A DNA stretch of 64,000 nucleotides from Cordia subcordata. Taxonomy: Eukaryota > Streptophyta > Magnoliopsida > Boraginales > Cordiaceae. Within the stretch, counting starts at the first letter, position 1. Every line of letters starts with the position of its first letter. The position numbers and the translations under genes were made by a program. Below are positions 49,201 to 61,051 of this stretch, piece by piece. A model generated the notes under the pieces. That model saw only the letters and a list, made by a program, of their open reading frames with translations, made no database searches and had not been told where the DNA came from. The stretch spans positions 1,210,001-1,274,000 of the forward strand of contig JAPTOF010000007.1 of NCBI GenBank assembly GCA_028554755.1, in the 5' to 3' direction.

Positions 49201-52200
49201 TTAACAAGAAGAGCAAGCTTTACTCTTGAGGTTGTTGACACATGGATACCTCTGCTGATTCTCAAGGCAACAATGTGAGACACAAAAATCTCAAAGAAAC
49301 ATTAAAATCTCCTCTTGGCCTAATATGACATATACACAGATCTAGTCATCTCAATCTCTTTTAACACTAAGTGTTCACCTGGTTCTTGCTTAAAAGAGAA
49401 ATTAAACTTGACTTTCATCCTTAAATTGCATGTTTCCAAGATCAACATGCCACATGTAATGTGTACAAAATGCCACTGAGCTTGATATTTGCTGAATGCT
49501 GAATCCATAATAAAAGCTCATCACTTTCACTTTAGCATTCTCAGTTATTTAAACTTAGAAAGCATGGAATATTATCATACAACTATCTGGATTTGTTTGC
49601 TGAGATATTATAGACCAACAAGGGTTTCTAGAGAAACTTTTACATTGCCAATTTAGAATTATTAATCTAAAATCAATCTCATTACCTTCAGTATTAGCAC
49701 AAACTTAACACTTCTATTTCCTACAATGGCCAATAAAGTACAGACTTATGTAGAATGTAGATTTCTTTGACCAAAAAAAATGTAGAATGTAGATTTCACA
49801 TGATAATAATGAAGTGGCCAGATATGTACCACATAAAGAGTGGTAGAAAATGAGGAACTTTTGTTGATATCTCAAAAAAATTTATAAGTTAGTTTCAGAA
49901 ATATCTAGCAACTCAGAAGTAGATGCAGTAACTGTGCCAACTAAGGTAAACAAGGCCACAATCAGATCAAACGCCTAACCATGAGGTGTTAGAAGCTGTT
50001 GAAGAATATTTTAGTTATTAATGTATTTCCTTATCTTATGGTATTGAATTAGGCAATAGTCTAGATTAGGTAATTAGTCAAATTGGTTTCCTTATTATTC
50101 TAGTTTCCTTAGAATTCTAGTTACCTTATTAGTTTAGCTTCTCCTCTTGCTCACCAAGTTATCACGCCTATAAATAAGCTCTTCTATTGTATTCATAATA
50201 CATCAACAATTCACAATATAGTCTTTATGAGTATTTCTATTTAAGAGCCACCATTGGTGGTGGCTTCAACCATCTTCAGCACTTTCATATTTTCTCCCCA
50301 TATTTTATGTTTTATATATTTTCCACATGGTATCAGAGCCACCCTCCTAGTGGCCTGTTTCCTTAAAAAAAAAAAAAAAAGCCTGTTTCCTTAAAAAAAA
50401 AAAAAAAAATCCCCAAGCAGTCATGTCAGCTTACGGGTGTCACGTCAATCCAAGCAGTCGTGTTAGCCTACAGGTCACACGACTATCCAAATCCAGATCC
50501 ACATCCGGATCCAAATCCAAGTCCAGTTTCTAATTATTATCCAAGTCCAGTTTCTAATTATTATCTAAGTCCAGTCCAATTAAGTTTCCGACAGTCCAAT
50601 TCAGTTTTCGGGTACTATATCAATATAAGTTTTGTCTAATTGTTGTAGGGATTCATCACACCAAAGTGGTGCAGACGACCCCTAAATTAATCCAAATTCC
50701 ATTCCTCCAAACTGTAAGCGTGGTCAGACAAGTCGTGGTGACCGTGATGAATTTCAAGTTACACGAGTCATGGTGACCCGTCACTTCCATCAAGATCAAG
50801 TTTTCTTTTGAAAACCTTTCAAACTCAAGGTCATATCTCAAGTACCATCTTGAGTTTGAGAGGGGGTGTTGAAGAATATTTTAGCCATTAATGTATTTCC
50901 TTATCTTATGGTATTGAATTAGGCAATAGTCTAGATGAGGTAATTAGTCAAATTGGTTTCCTTATTATTCTAGTTTCCTTAGAATTCTAGTTACCTTATT
51001 AGTTTAGCTTCTACTCTTGCTCACCAAGTTATCATGCCTATAAATAGGCTCTTCTATTGTATTCATAATACATCAACAATTCACAATGTAGTCTTTATGA
51101 GTATTTCTATTTAAGAGCCACCATTCGTGGTGGCTTCAACCATCTTCAGCACTTTCATATTTTCTCCCCATATTTTATGTTTTATATATTTTCCACAGAA
51201 GCAATAAAGCGGTCTCCTAACCTACTTCTCAAAATGGAACAAAATTTTACTGAAGTATCTGTATTGTTCATAGAAGCCTTCAACTTACAGAAATCCATCT
51301 GAACAACTATATCATAAGATGCTTACATGTTTGAACACCCAAACAGTGAACTCCATCCCCAACTGCTTCAACCTTGAGGTGGTTTCATTTCCTGTCAAAC
51401 AAGAAACTTGAAAGTCAATTAGAAAAAAATGTCCAGCAAATAGGATAAAAGAGTGCGCTTGCATTATTGCACACTATGCATCTTAGCACAAAAAGCACAG
51501 GCAGTTCTGCGTGCACTGCAACCATAGCAGTCTGAGGCATTGTGCCTCACTGCACTTTTATGCCACAGCGCACACCACCTGTTCCAACCTTGACTAGTAG
51601 TGAAATGCCAATCCACACCATCAACATAGCATCAGGAGCAAACCTATCAACAATAGAACTCGGCACCGCGCTATTCAACCAAAGAACAGCCAGGGTCTAG
51701 GAGCTAAATAGATTCTACAGCAACAAAGTCCCCCGAAGAATTGTTCCATTCTCACAATAGTCATCCAAGAAAGACAACCCAAGATCTCACTCTATGTCAA
51801 TAAAGATGACATGTCAATCACCCGTTGAGTCCCCATAAGGACATATAAAAGCAGTAGATCTCTGACAAATCAGAAAGGCTGTAATTGATCTGGAGAACTA
51901 CACACAACTTTTGTCAAATGTTGGCTGATCTAGGTAAGGGGAGTATAAAGCAGTTCCTAGTGGAGTGGCCTTTACACATAAAGTCCAAGAAAAGAGCTAA
52001 AGTACAAGCCAGGAAGGATCTTCCTGCTTGATCTCAAAACAAACTGTTTTATCTCCACAAATTTTGGAATTCTTGACATGATTGCCGCACCTCTTTTTTT
52101 TAATACTTTCTTTTGATAAATGAAATGCCACACTAATTTTAGGAAATTGTAAATACGACTAAAGGAGAATAGACACAAACCATAGATGCAGCCAAAAATG

Positions 52201-55200
52201 CACTGCAAAGTTGACGGAAAGCTGTTTGCTGCTGTTATTGAACGGCAGAAAATAGACATAATCTTTACTCTTAGTGAAGGTTTCCCAGGAAAGACTCTAG
52301 ATTCTGGAGCAACATGTTGAGATCCTGCAGTACCTGCATGTTGCATGAACCATCAGGATATTTAGCTCATTTAGTCATTGCCAGGAAAGCAGAAATCTCT
52401 AGGCAGAAAAATCAGTTAGTCAATGTTATAATGATGGGCACAAAATGAGATTTGAGATGGCTTCTAACTGTAGCGCAATAACTAAAGTATTCGCCAAAAG
52501 ATATCTGGAATTTATTCCCTAATTTCTACAAGCTTTATACATTCCTATACACGTTCCATGTTCAACATGCAAAGGTCTTGTGGTCTCTCAATTCAGGCTA
52601 GTCCTGATTGCAGTATGACCTTTATCCTGCTACAGTATTGGAAGTCTCATGTGGCCTTGCAAAGGTAGTAAGCAAGTAACATTTAGGCCCCTTATCAGAG
52701 ACAATTAGATCATTTTGCATACTCCTAGAGGCATTTTAAGGTGACGCCGACGCAGAGCTAAGGGAACTGCCTTGAGGCATACAAGACAAGGTTTAAGCCT
52801 CACATGCATGTGCCTTTTAGGCCTTAGCATACAAGTAGGTGAATGGTTTCTGAAGAACATTTCTGTGACACCAAAAGAATTGAGGACTGCAGTGGAGTGC
52901 CAATGATCCAGAGGAATGTAGTAGCAAATGGTCAAACCAGTAGTCATTGAATTAATAATCAGTAAATAAAAAGAGAAAAAATAACAAAGCCTGCATTAGA
53001 GGAGCAGAAAACATAAGGAATACCCTCCAAATGTACATGACATACTACTGTTAAACTTATTACTTGCAAGACTCTCAAGTTCAATAGCATCTGCAACTAC
53101 ATTCTGATCACTTCAAACTGCCTTTTAAACTACAGGCATATGCTCCAATATGCTCCAACTTGGTGACCTCATAAAAAGATGCTACAAAATTTCATCCTTT
53201 TTCTCCCCTGAGGAAGGGCAATTATGAGGCACCCGCAAACTGTTATAATGACATTATCCTTGCAAAAATTCAGTTGAACAAAAAAAAGAATGTTATATGC
53301 AAGTCATCCCAAACTGCTATCTTCCCTGCCCTATTGCAAAGTCAGCAGAAGCCTTGTTTCCTTTGTCCAAGCCTCAAAGAGGCATGTAACAACCAAAGGA
53401 ACAAGTTGTGTAATGAAATGAAATTCAAATTTCATAACTTCCGGTAGCTTGTACTTCATACCATTAAATAGCAAAAATAGTCTGCTTATCAGGTTGGCAT
53501 CATCTAAATTGACACTGGAGGCATTCTTCTTCATGAGCTCCTCCCCTCTCTTGATGACAGATTCTTGACTTAAGCAAAACAACATTCAAGTTGACATTAC
53601 ATTAACGATGACATGGATTATGAAGTAAACTCAAAGACAGGAAAAAGGACAGTGTCAGCTTCAACAGTACTTTACGTAAGATGACTAGCATTAAAAGAAA
53701 ATCCCAAGGCGGAAAAAATTTACCTGTCAGCCGAGGCAGCAACATAAAGTGGATAAATGAGTTCAGAAGGCAGGTTCATTGCATCAACAATGTTCAAGAT
53801 CCCTAACTAGAGAGTGAAGAATAAATTAAACTCCTGAAAAAGAGTATTCTCACAGAATATGGCATCTCTAGTGTATTAGAAGTTTTTCACAGAGAAACAT
53901 TTCACACACACACATGCAAAGACACATGAATGTAGGCACAAGTTAGAATATCTAATACACTATTTTTGGATTGTGTATAGTTAAAATATCTAATACACTA
54001 TTTTCACATTGGGTATTATCAATCCTTCACCTTCCTATCTCCAAGGATCCCAACATTCATTGATTGTTTCCCAGTAACACGGTCGCGTTGTGTAATTGAA
54101 AGTCCAGCTGGGCTTCCCCCACTGCAGCAATAGCAAATCCTTTAGTATTCACCAAACTCCACACAAGATCAAGTAAGAAAGTGCAAAAAGGAACTGCATG
54201 CCAACCTTTGAGATACTGGTTGATATAAAATTGTGTGCAGGCAAAATTCCGCAAATATCTCACTATCCCGGGAACCAACAATTCTTTTGTATTTTTGACC
54301 TACTTCTTCATTAATTTTAGTGGAATAGCACTCACCAATCACCTGAAACCAAGAGAGGGTAGACAATTAGCTTTTTCATATTCTAGGGAAAGTCCTGCAT
54401 ATAATAACACGTAGAAAGTAAGTGCTTAACAGATCTGGCTTCACACTTTTGTGCTCATTGTCATACATCAAAATACATCATGTATGCTACATAAACTAAG
54501 ATAAGAATAGGAACTCAGAGACTTTGCCAATATAGTGGAAGCTGTTAGACATACGATGACGGTCCCTGTCAGATCAAGAAAAGAACAGAAGAATAGAAAA
54601 TTGCATCTAAAAGTTTACTTAAAACTTCTTTTACTTCTTGATCTTAACCTTAGGTGACAATTTTACCAATGAGATTACAGCTTTAAGTTTTCAGAAAGGA
54701 AAGAAACTATGAATGAGTGCGCACGCGAGAGAGAGAGAGAGAGAGAGAGACAAACAGTTACAGTGATCATTATGGCATTTGATGCCGTAAATGTAGAAAA
54801 ATAATCTCTCTTCGTTATTGTTATATCTGGATACCGCGCCCAACAAAAAATTGGAAGTGCAATACAAATAAAAGATTTCAGTAGACTTTGTTATGTCTAA
54901 TAGAAATCTTTAGATGCGAGAAAAATCTATGTCTCCAAGGTTTTCATAACTATTTTGTCCTCTTCCTAATTCCAAGAAAAATGAAAATCACCAACTGAAC
55001 TCATCTAGGAGAACAGAAAGCAAAGCATGCTCATTTCAAAAAGACACATATCTTCTCATGAGTGAGACAATTCAGCAAAAGCCAAGCTTCTCCTCTCCCG
55101 TGAATATTAGAGAACAAACAAACACGAGTAATCATAAGCAAGAACAACTATCTACAGGTACCGCGGAGCTGAGGAAATGTCATTCACTAATTCCATTGGG

Positions 55201-57967
55201 AGGCGAACAGCCCAATCCTTGAACCTAGACTCTTAAACACTTCTTACTACATGGCCCCTAATGACAGAGTTGATTAACAACTTCTCTCAGTTTATTTCTT
55301 TTCCTCGTCTTCTTATCCTTTTTGTAAAGAATAAAAGTCAATGTTCTTGAGTTGACTTCCTTACATCCATGAATACCATACCACCTCCGATCCTACCTAT
55401 GCAATCTCCATGATAGCATCAGCTAAAAACTGTGTGAAGACATCAATAAACACAGCTATGAGGAATAAACAAAAGACAAGAAAGGTGCTAAACCAATAAA
55501 GCAAAGTTCGACTCTTAATTTATTTTAGAACTGCAAGCATGTATTTGCCTGAGAAATGAAACTGTGAACACTTGCATACTACAGACGTATGTAAAAACAT
55601 AAATATTTTTTTGTGGCATGCAGCAAATGGATGAATCTGAAGGAAACCTTGGTGATGATTCTCAGCAATATGTCCTGATGTTGAGAAGGAAGTTTTGAAA
55701 TGTCAGCTAAGAGCATCGGTGTCATGCTTTCCTTTTCCTGAAACAAAAGTACTTGATAGATGATTCTAGTATCCAACCACATAAGGCAACATAATCATAT
55801 CCATTTCTACGGAAAACAACATTCAAAGTAGAACCCTTTCCATAGATTAAACTTCAATACTAAAGCCATCACAAAATACCTCCTTAGGGACACGATCCAT
55901 TGCCATCTCAATATAAATGATGCAAAAGTTCCTGACCATTGGAGCAGCACTAGATTCCACATATAGTTTCCACAACTCCAACAACGGCAAACCGATTTGT
56001 GGCTGGTGCTTCACTCTCTTATTTACATGACTCAATATCTCAATGACCTACCATTACAAAGTGAATACAGTCAAGGGAGACACAAGACTCTAACAGAGAA
56101 AAGAGAAATACAGATGTTATAAGCATCAAAAACAGAAGAACAATTTTTTCACGATGCAAACATAGCATTTTGCCACAATGCTGTATACTTGAGCTAAACC
56201 CCAGAATTGCTCCTTGCCATTAGCAGTTCTATAGCCAGTTATAAATATAGAAAAATAAAACTAAGATGGGAAAAAGTAATAAAACGTAAGATGAAAAAAG
56301 TAACAGCAAAAATCAAGCAAGCAAAAACACACTAGATGTTCAAGCCTCTAACCACTTTCACAGTTCATTTGAATTCCCAACCGGTACCCTATTCATCCAT
56401 GTTATTCAGGGTCCAACAAGAATCAATTTTAAAATATACCATCCTGCATTTCACCTCTAGTGCATCAACATTTGCTCTCACCGTATTTCTAAATGCAATA
56501 TGACCACATAATTTCTTAACAATATGTCATCATGGTCAGACGATAAGGCTTGGTGCATCGATAAACACATTGCTTACTGCATAGGTTCCTTACAAAATGT
56601 CAAGAAGTCAATTGATTAGACTCAATATTAAACTTGCTATATCTAACCCAGCTAGTTGGCTACGCTTAACAATTCTGTCGCCTTCAGTTGATTAGACTCA
56701 ATATATCTACCTGGCCAATTGGTGAGATTCAATTAGTCTAATATGACATGTTAATTATACCTAAAACGTCTAAAATGGGGAGTTAATTATACTCGATATG
56801 TCTAAAACTACTTCAATATACTCAATATGTCTCACATGACCAGCTTATTATGCTCAATATGTCTCATGCGGCAAATTCATTATTATACTCTATAAATATG
56901 GTGCAGCCAGTTCATTATACTCCAAATATGTCTTATGCAGCCAGATCATTATACTTGATAGGTCAAATGCAGCCAGTTCACTGTACTCAATAAGTCTCAT
57001 GTGGACAATTCATTATACTTGATACGTCTCATGCGGCCAGTTCACTATATTGAATGCGTCTCAAGTAGCCAATTCCATTATACTTGATACATCACACGCA
57101 GCCAGTTCACTGTACTCGATAAGTCTCATCCAGCCAAATTGTTATGCTCAATACGCCTCAGGTGGCAAATTCATCACACTCCATATGTCTCACGCGGTCA
57201 CTTAATTAGACTCAATATGTCTGACACGGCCAACTGATTAAACTTGACTCAGCTTGATATTTCCAACTGAACCAGTAGATTAGAGTATTAGACTCAATAG
57301 TACCATTTCATCTACATATATACACACGCGTGTGTGCACACACATATATATACAGACACACTCCTCAGATGGCAAATTAATCATACTCCATATGTCTCAC
57401 ACGGCCACTTAACTAGACTCGATATGTCTGACTCAGCCAGTTGATTAAACTTTACTCAACTCAATATTTCCGACTAAGCCAATAGATTAGACTCAATAGC
57501 ATCCACTTCATCAAACTATATACGTATATATATACACACACATATATATCCGTATATACATGTCAAGTATACATCGAATGATTAGGCTAAATTTATCGTG
57601 CATAGATGCTGTAATCGAACGAATGCATAGACGTGCCTTTTTCCTGAAAAATTTCCATCAACTTCAACGAAGAATTCAACGAAAAAAACAATTTCAGAAC
57701 CCTAAAAAAACACGAGAGAGATGGAGAAATGCATACTTTGTTGCGGAGGGGAGGGGCGGGAGAGGAGAGAGAGGCGATGGAGAGAGGGAGAAGCTTGGAG
57801 AGCAAGTCTTGCAGCTTCGAGTCGTCGCATAGCGCCAACCGAGTCAACATCCTATCCAGCATTTCCTCTTTCTCCTCGTCCGTCTTTCCTGATAGAATTG
57901 CCGCCACCGTTGACGGCGACGACGACGCCGACGACGCCGCCGATAATGACGATGTTGGTGACGTCAT
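28260..57967 (-). CDS. ECM29: ECM29, proteasome adaptor/scaffold (HEAT-repeat protein)
   Basis: Thirty-five exons, all GT-AG and all in phase, encode 1831 residues (the Arabidopsis protein, from memory, is about 1826). In coding order: 57967-57737, 56047-55880, 55737-55648, 54342-54206, 54121-54031, 53806-53724, 53568-53462, 52333-52181, 51391-51327, 47405-47318, 47222-47144, 47089-46954, 46878-46819, 46653-46535, 45462-45084, 44503-44319, 44229-44157, 43620-43470, 43369-43200, 43024-42677, 40157-39990, 39906-39613, 39397-39221, 38897-38634, 37682-37584, 37434-37250, 37018-36683, 35017-34864, 34394-34284, 33245-33078, 30814-30691, 29824-29666, 29588-29491, 29410-29351, 28445-28260. ECM29 is built of HEAT repeats; it tethers the 19S and 20S proteasome parts and responds to misassembly and oxidative stress. 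Diagnostic phrases: [85 protein letters not shown] and [20 protein letters not shown]. The frame is open upstream of 57967 but has no ATG. Introns make up about 24 kb and hold several transposons. Confidence 0.97.
31425..31458. repeat. 17-bp tandem duplication in ECM29 intron 30
   Basis: GTCATTCTTTACAAATA occurs twice in direct succession. Confidence 0.8.
31636..32829. mobile_element. Non-autonomous hAT-like element in ECM29 intron 30
   Basis: The ends TAGGGGTGGGAATCGG and CGAATATTCCCACCCCTA are inverted repeats of hAT type. The flanks ATTGTGCT (31628-31635) and ACTGCACT (32830-32837) form an 8-bp target duplication whose three mismatches are all transitions. Near both ends, subterminal words such as TTTGGATAT and CGGATA recur in both directions, as in hAT elements. 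It encodes no transposase and contains a second element at 31877-32295. Confidence 0.8.
31877..32295. mobile_element. Tourist-like MITE nested in the hAT element
   Basis: Inverted ends GAGCTGTTTTGGCTTTGCTT and AAGCAAAGCCAAACGGACTC, flanked by TAA at 31874-31876 and 32296-32298, the 3-bp duplication of PIF/Harbinger elements. The interior is full of CTTATAAGC words. It must be younger than the hAT element it splits. Confidence 0.8.
34432..34452. repeat. (GA)n microsatellite in ECM29 intron 28
   Basis: About ten GA units. Confidence 0.85.
35777..36205 (-). mobile_element. Copia-type LTR plus primer-binding-site relic in ECM29 intron 27
   Basis: On the minus strand TGGTATTAGAACC (about 35777-35790) is the initiator-Met primer-binding site TGGTATCAGAGCC with three transitions. 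Just before it stands ...CAGCCA. Upstream on that strand is an LTR-like stretch with CCTATATATGCTGG as a TATA box and a short T-rich tail. The partner LTR was not found, and the outer boundary is approximate. Confidence 0.45.
41928..42008. repeat. Three-copy 32-33-bp tandem repeat in ECM29 intron 20
   Basis: GATTTTCATTCTTTTT starts at 41928, 41960 and 41993; the first two copies end in TTGCGGGGC. Confidence 0.85.
47731..48105 (+). mobile_element. Solo LTR in ECM29 intron 9
   Basis: 375 bp bounded by TGTAAGGTCTGG and TTTTCCCAACA (TG...CA) and flanked by the 5-bp duplication ATAAG at 47726-47730 and 48106-48110. Inside are a TATA-like CCATAAATAGG and, further on, AATAAAATTC as a possible poly(A) signal, both on the plus strand, so it lies antisense to ECM29. 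No primer-binding site or polypurine tract adjoins it. Confidence 0.85.
49997..51197 (+). mobile_element. Complete short LTR retrotransposon (TRIM/copia type) in ECM29 intron 9
   Basis: Two 331-bp LTRs, 49997-50327 and 50867-51197, begin TGTTGAAGAATATTTTAG and end TTTTCCACA. By eye they differ at eight positions. The 5-bp target duplication GAAGC is intact at 49992-49996 and 51198-51202. TGGTATCAGAGCC at 50328-50340 is the initiator-Met primer-binding site, and a purine-rich GAGTTTGAGAGGGGG precedes the right LTR. The 539-bp interior encodes no gag or pol and has A-rich and GTCCAGTTTCTAATTATTAT direct repeats, so movement would need proteins from another element. It is antisense to ECM29. Confidence 0.93.
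53922..54003. repeat. Direct repeat of about 42 bp in ECM29 intron 5
   Basis: AATATCTAATACACTATTTT occurs twice with similar flanks (GGATTGTGTAT, CATTGGGTAT). Confidence 0.75.
54728..54750. repeat. (GA)n microsatellite in ECM29 intron 3
   Basis: About eleven GA units. Confidence 0.85.
56600..57520. repeat. Minisatellite filling ECM29 intron 1
   Basis: More than twenty decayed copies of a 32-36-bp unit, roughly CAGCCAGTTCATTATACTC followed by RATATGTCTCATG. Well-aligned copies start near 56904, 56938, 56970 and 57034. The right half also shows a larger duplication: about 57159-57340 resembles 57363-57545, each ending in a (TA/CA)n microsatellite. Confidence 0.85.
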
Positions 57968-58146
57968 TTTTCTTTTTCTTCTCTTTTTGCTTTGCTTTTC
58001 TTTTCTTTTTTTTTTTTTGGTTGCTTTTTTTATTTTTTGTTTCTGTTTGTGTGTTGGTGAAATAACTAGAGCTTTCTTTACACTCAAGCTAAAATAGGTG
58101 TACCTCAATGTACAACACTCAATTCTGACAAAATCCAAAACTAATA

Positions 58147-58329
58147 GGGCCTCCTTTGGACTGTTTTTTTTTTTTTTCAAATTAAAAGTTAAAATTTTTA
58201 TCTCCTAAAATAGGTTAAAATTGAATTTTTTCACAATTTTAGTTTCTTTATATTTATTTCAAATAAAAATATTATCATTTTAAAGAAAAAAAGTGTTTCC
58301 TCGTGAAAAAATTAATCTAAACAAGTCCT
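58147..58329. mobile_element. MITE 180 bp upstream of the ECM29 start
   Basis: Left end GGGCCTCCTTTGGACTG and right end TTAATCTAAACAAGTCC are imperfect inverted repeats with an A/T-homopolymer interior, as in the other family members. It lies in the putative ECM29 promoter. Confidence 0.6.
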
Positions 58330-59104
58330 AGAACTTTTTTCATTCCAAATCAATGAAGTTTAATATTAATCATGTGAAATAGTACATACACAATGAGTAA
58401 AACGACTAAAAAGTAAAAAAGTTTGTACAACTATGTCATCTAGTTTTCAATATTTACGTAATGATTGAATATCTTTAATATTGTATTGAATTTTTATACT
58501 TGAGAAAATTTTAAAATAAAACCGTATTATAAGAATGAATCAAATTGGAACACGGATACTCAAGCCTTTTGGTTTTTGTTTAATTATTTACTAAATATGT
58601 GTATTTTATTTTTTCTATTGTCATTTCAGAACACACAAACATTAATAACATTTACTTGAACATAAATTAGAAATATAACAAACGAATGCATAAAATAAGT
58701 TCAATTTCCATTAACAATTTAACATAGTTTCAAGAAAATGAGCCAATACTAGCCCATCGATATTTTCTTATTTATTCATTTTATTTTGAGATTATATTTG
58801 ATATTTCAACTATACTTTTTGGTATATAAACTTCCAATAAAACAAATTAAAACTCTTTGCAATCTTGTCAAACAACTTAAGTAGAAATCAATGATTACAA
58901 GATTAAAGACTCCATTTGACCTACTTATTGAATTACAGAGCTTTAAGTACTAAAATTTTGTGTAAAAGTGTTATTGAATAAAAGTTGATAGATATGTTAC
59001 ATTATATTTTAAATGGGTCCTTTATTTCATTCTCTTTTTTTTTTTCAATATTACACTTTTCAAACCTTTTCAAGAAATACTATTTTCATCTTTTGAAAAA
59101 AATA
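58330..59104. other. AT-rich intergenic DNA
   Basis: No gene or clear repeat seen. Confidence 0.5.
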
Positions 59105-59375
59105 TTAAAACCATACATAGAAGAATACAAAAAGTTATTAAATCGTGTGGGATACACAATCAAATATATATTCCGAAAAGCAAATCAGTGCACTGATTGG
59201 TTAATAACCTTTGGTCTCACTCATCCAATCCAGTTGCATTGGTTTCATGAACCACCTGAGGAACTAAGAGAGCTATTGGGCAATATTCTGAGAGGGGTGT
59301 CCTTCTTTAGACTAGTTTCTGTTTAATTTGGCTTTGCCTCCTTATAAATAAGGGGGGAAAAAAAAGAAGAAGAAA
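59105..59375 (+). pseudogene. 3' end of a LINE retrotransposon (RNase H tail)
   Basis: The frame 59105-59326 ends in a typical RNase H tail of plant LINEs: FRKANQCTDWLITFGLTHP, then LHWFHEPPEELRELL and RGVSFFRLVSV before the stop. About 20 bp later comes an A-rich tail. Everything upstream (catalytic RNase H residues, reverse transcriptase) is absent, as in a 5'-truncated copy. Confidence 0.7.
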
Positions 59376-59550
59376 ATAATAGGAGACTGTGTTTTAAAAC
59401 CGTAGCTCTTACTTTGTGCCTTTTTTTTGCTAGGTCTCCTTCTTTGGCCTTTATTGCACATCTTTTAGAAGAGCTAAATATTGTTCACTTTACATTAGAG
59501 TTTATGGTTATTAATCAAATTTCGAATGACTCTACATTTGTATCATGAAA

Positions 59551-59823
59551 CAAATCAATATGTTGATTAATTGGCAAATCATGATCATGACTTGCACCAC
59601 TGGGTTTGCTTTTGGATAGTCATGGGGCCCAAGGAGAACCATGCATAAGTGTACAAGGAGAGGTCCTACCCAATGGTAGGTCCAAATTAATATGTTGATT
59701 AGCTAGTAAATCATAATCATGACTCACACTACCGTGTATACTTTTGGATGACGAATAAAGCATGGGCTCCAAGAAGCACCCACATGGGTTTACAAAGGGG
59801 AGGTCCTACCCAATGGTAGGTCC
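59551..59823. repeat. Tandem duplication of about 135 bp with a near-palindrome in each copy
   Basis: Copies run about 59551-59683 and 59683-59823, both starting CAAATYAATATGTTGATTA. Each ends in GGTCCTACCCAATGGTAGGT (59662 and 59802), an imperfect hairpin with a 4-base loop. Divergence is well above 10% except around the hairpin, which is unchanged. Confidence 0.8.
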
Positions 59824-59829
59824 AAATTA

Positions 59830-61051
59830 ATTACCACATGCATGTGCGCCAATTAGCTTGGCAAGCGGGTGTTTGTGGATTTAAAACTAGGTTTAACTCA
59901 AGTGATTTTATAAAGACATGAAATCTATATATTCATAAAAACTAAAACAAAAGCCAATATTTTCTACCCATTTTCATTCCTTCATATGTTGCTACTTTTT
60001 TTTCTTTTCTTTTTTGGCTAAGTCTCATGTTGCCACATTTGCTACATCCATCCATTCATCTAAAATGCTTATCAACGGTCATAGCTAAACAAGCATGAAT
60101 GAACATATCTTATTATATTTTTATGACTAACTTCATAAATCAATGTCGTATGTAGTTAACTATGAATGTTATGTACATCATGTGCTGTGTATCTTTTTTA
60201 TTATTGCCAACTTATCTTCATCTTTTTTTTTTTCCCATATCAATATTGTTATTTATGTCAAGGTATTGTTTACCGTTTATTTAGTATTATTTATAATTAA
60301 TCACATACAATTAGTTAAACCATTCAAAATAGCTAATAAATTTTGAATGTACAAAATAATATTAATAAGTAGTAAACAGTACCTATTTTTTAATTTTTAA
60401 TAAACAATAATTATACTTGAATGTTTAAATTAAGAAAATATAACTTTAATTGATATATATATATATATATATTTTTAATAAAATACAAAAATTAAAAAAT
60501 ATATGAGTTAGTATATGATCTAAAATTAAAAAATCATAAAAATTCTTAAAAATATATATCACACGCTAGTATCTCCTAAAATGATTGTAGAACAGGTTCA
60601 GCTTATTATGGTTCCAGCTTGCGCCTTCTTGTAGTGCAAAAGAACAAACAGGGAACAAGACATCCAAGTTTTGAGAGTTAGAGGTCTTATGTAATGCTTT
60701 TTCTCAAACAAGCAACACAAATTGAACTTTTCTGATCGCTTACATGTTTATGAAACAAAATTGTAGTTATAGATTAAGCAATAATTAGAGTATGGCATTG
60801 AAATAACAGAAGATACAATCATATAAAGAAAATGAGAGGGGCACATTTTGATTATGTTATATTCTCTTGTATCTCTATTACATGCATGATTCTCTTTTTC
60901 AAACCCCACAGATGAGAACAAAAAAAAGTTCCGCGCATGAGAAACCTGGTTAGCGAAGAAGCTTCTTAATCGCTTAACCATGATCATTCGTGCAGTTTCA
61001 TCAGTGATTTCATCTTCAAACCATCCGGTTGTCTCCCGTGATCACAATGTC
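59830..61051. other. Intergenic DNA and 3' flank of the NOPCHAP1-like gene
   Basis: AT-rich with a (TA)n run at about 60453-60471. The last few hundred bases presumably include the 3' UTR of the gene ending at 61052. Confidence 0.5.

Noticed and set aside
51461..51600. Palindrome-rich segment with GTGCGCTTGC and GCAGCGCACAC words as a MITE
   Set aside because: Suggestive, but boundaries, inverted ends and target duplication could not be fixed.
52705..52947. 80-codon minus-strand frame in ECM29 intron 7
   Set aside because: Resembles decayed repeat sequence (AGGCATAC, TTAGGCCTTAG words); no family and no place in the ECM29 protein.
58985..59104. N-terminal part of the frame leading into the LINE tail
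   Set aside because: Low-complexity Phe/Ser run unrelated to RNase H; the homology begins only near 59105.
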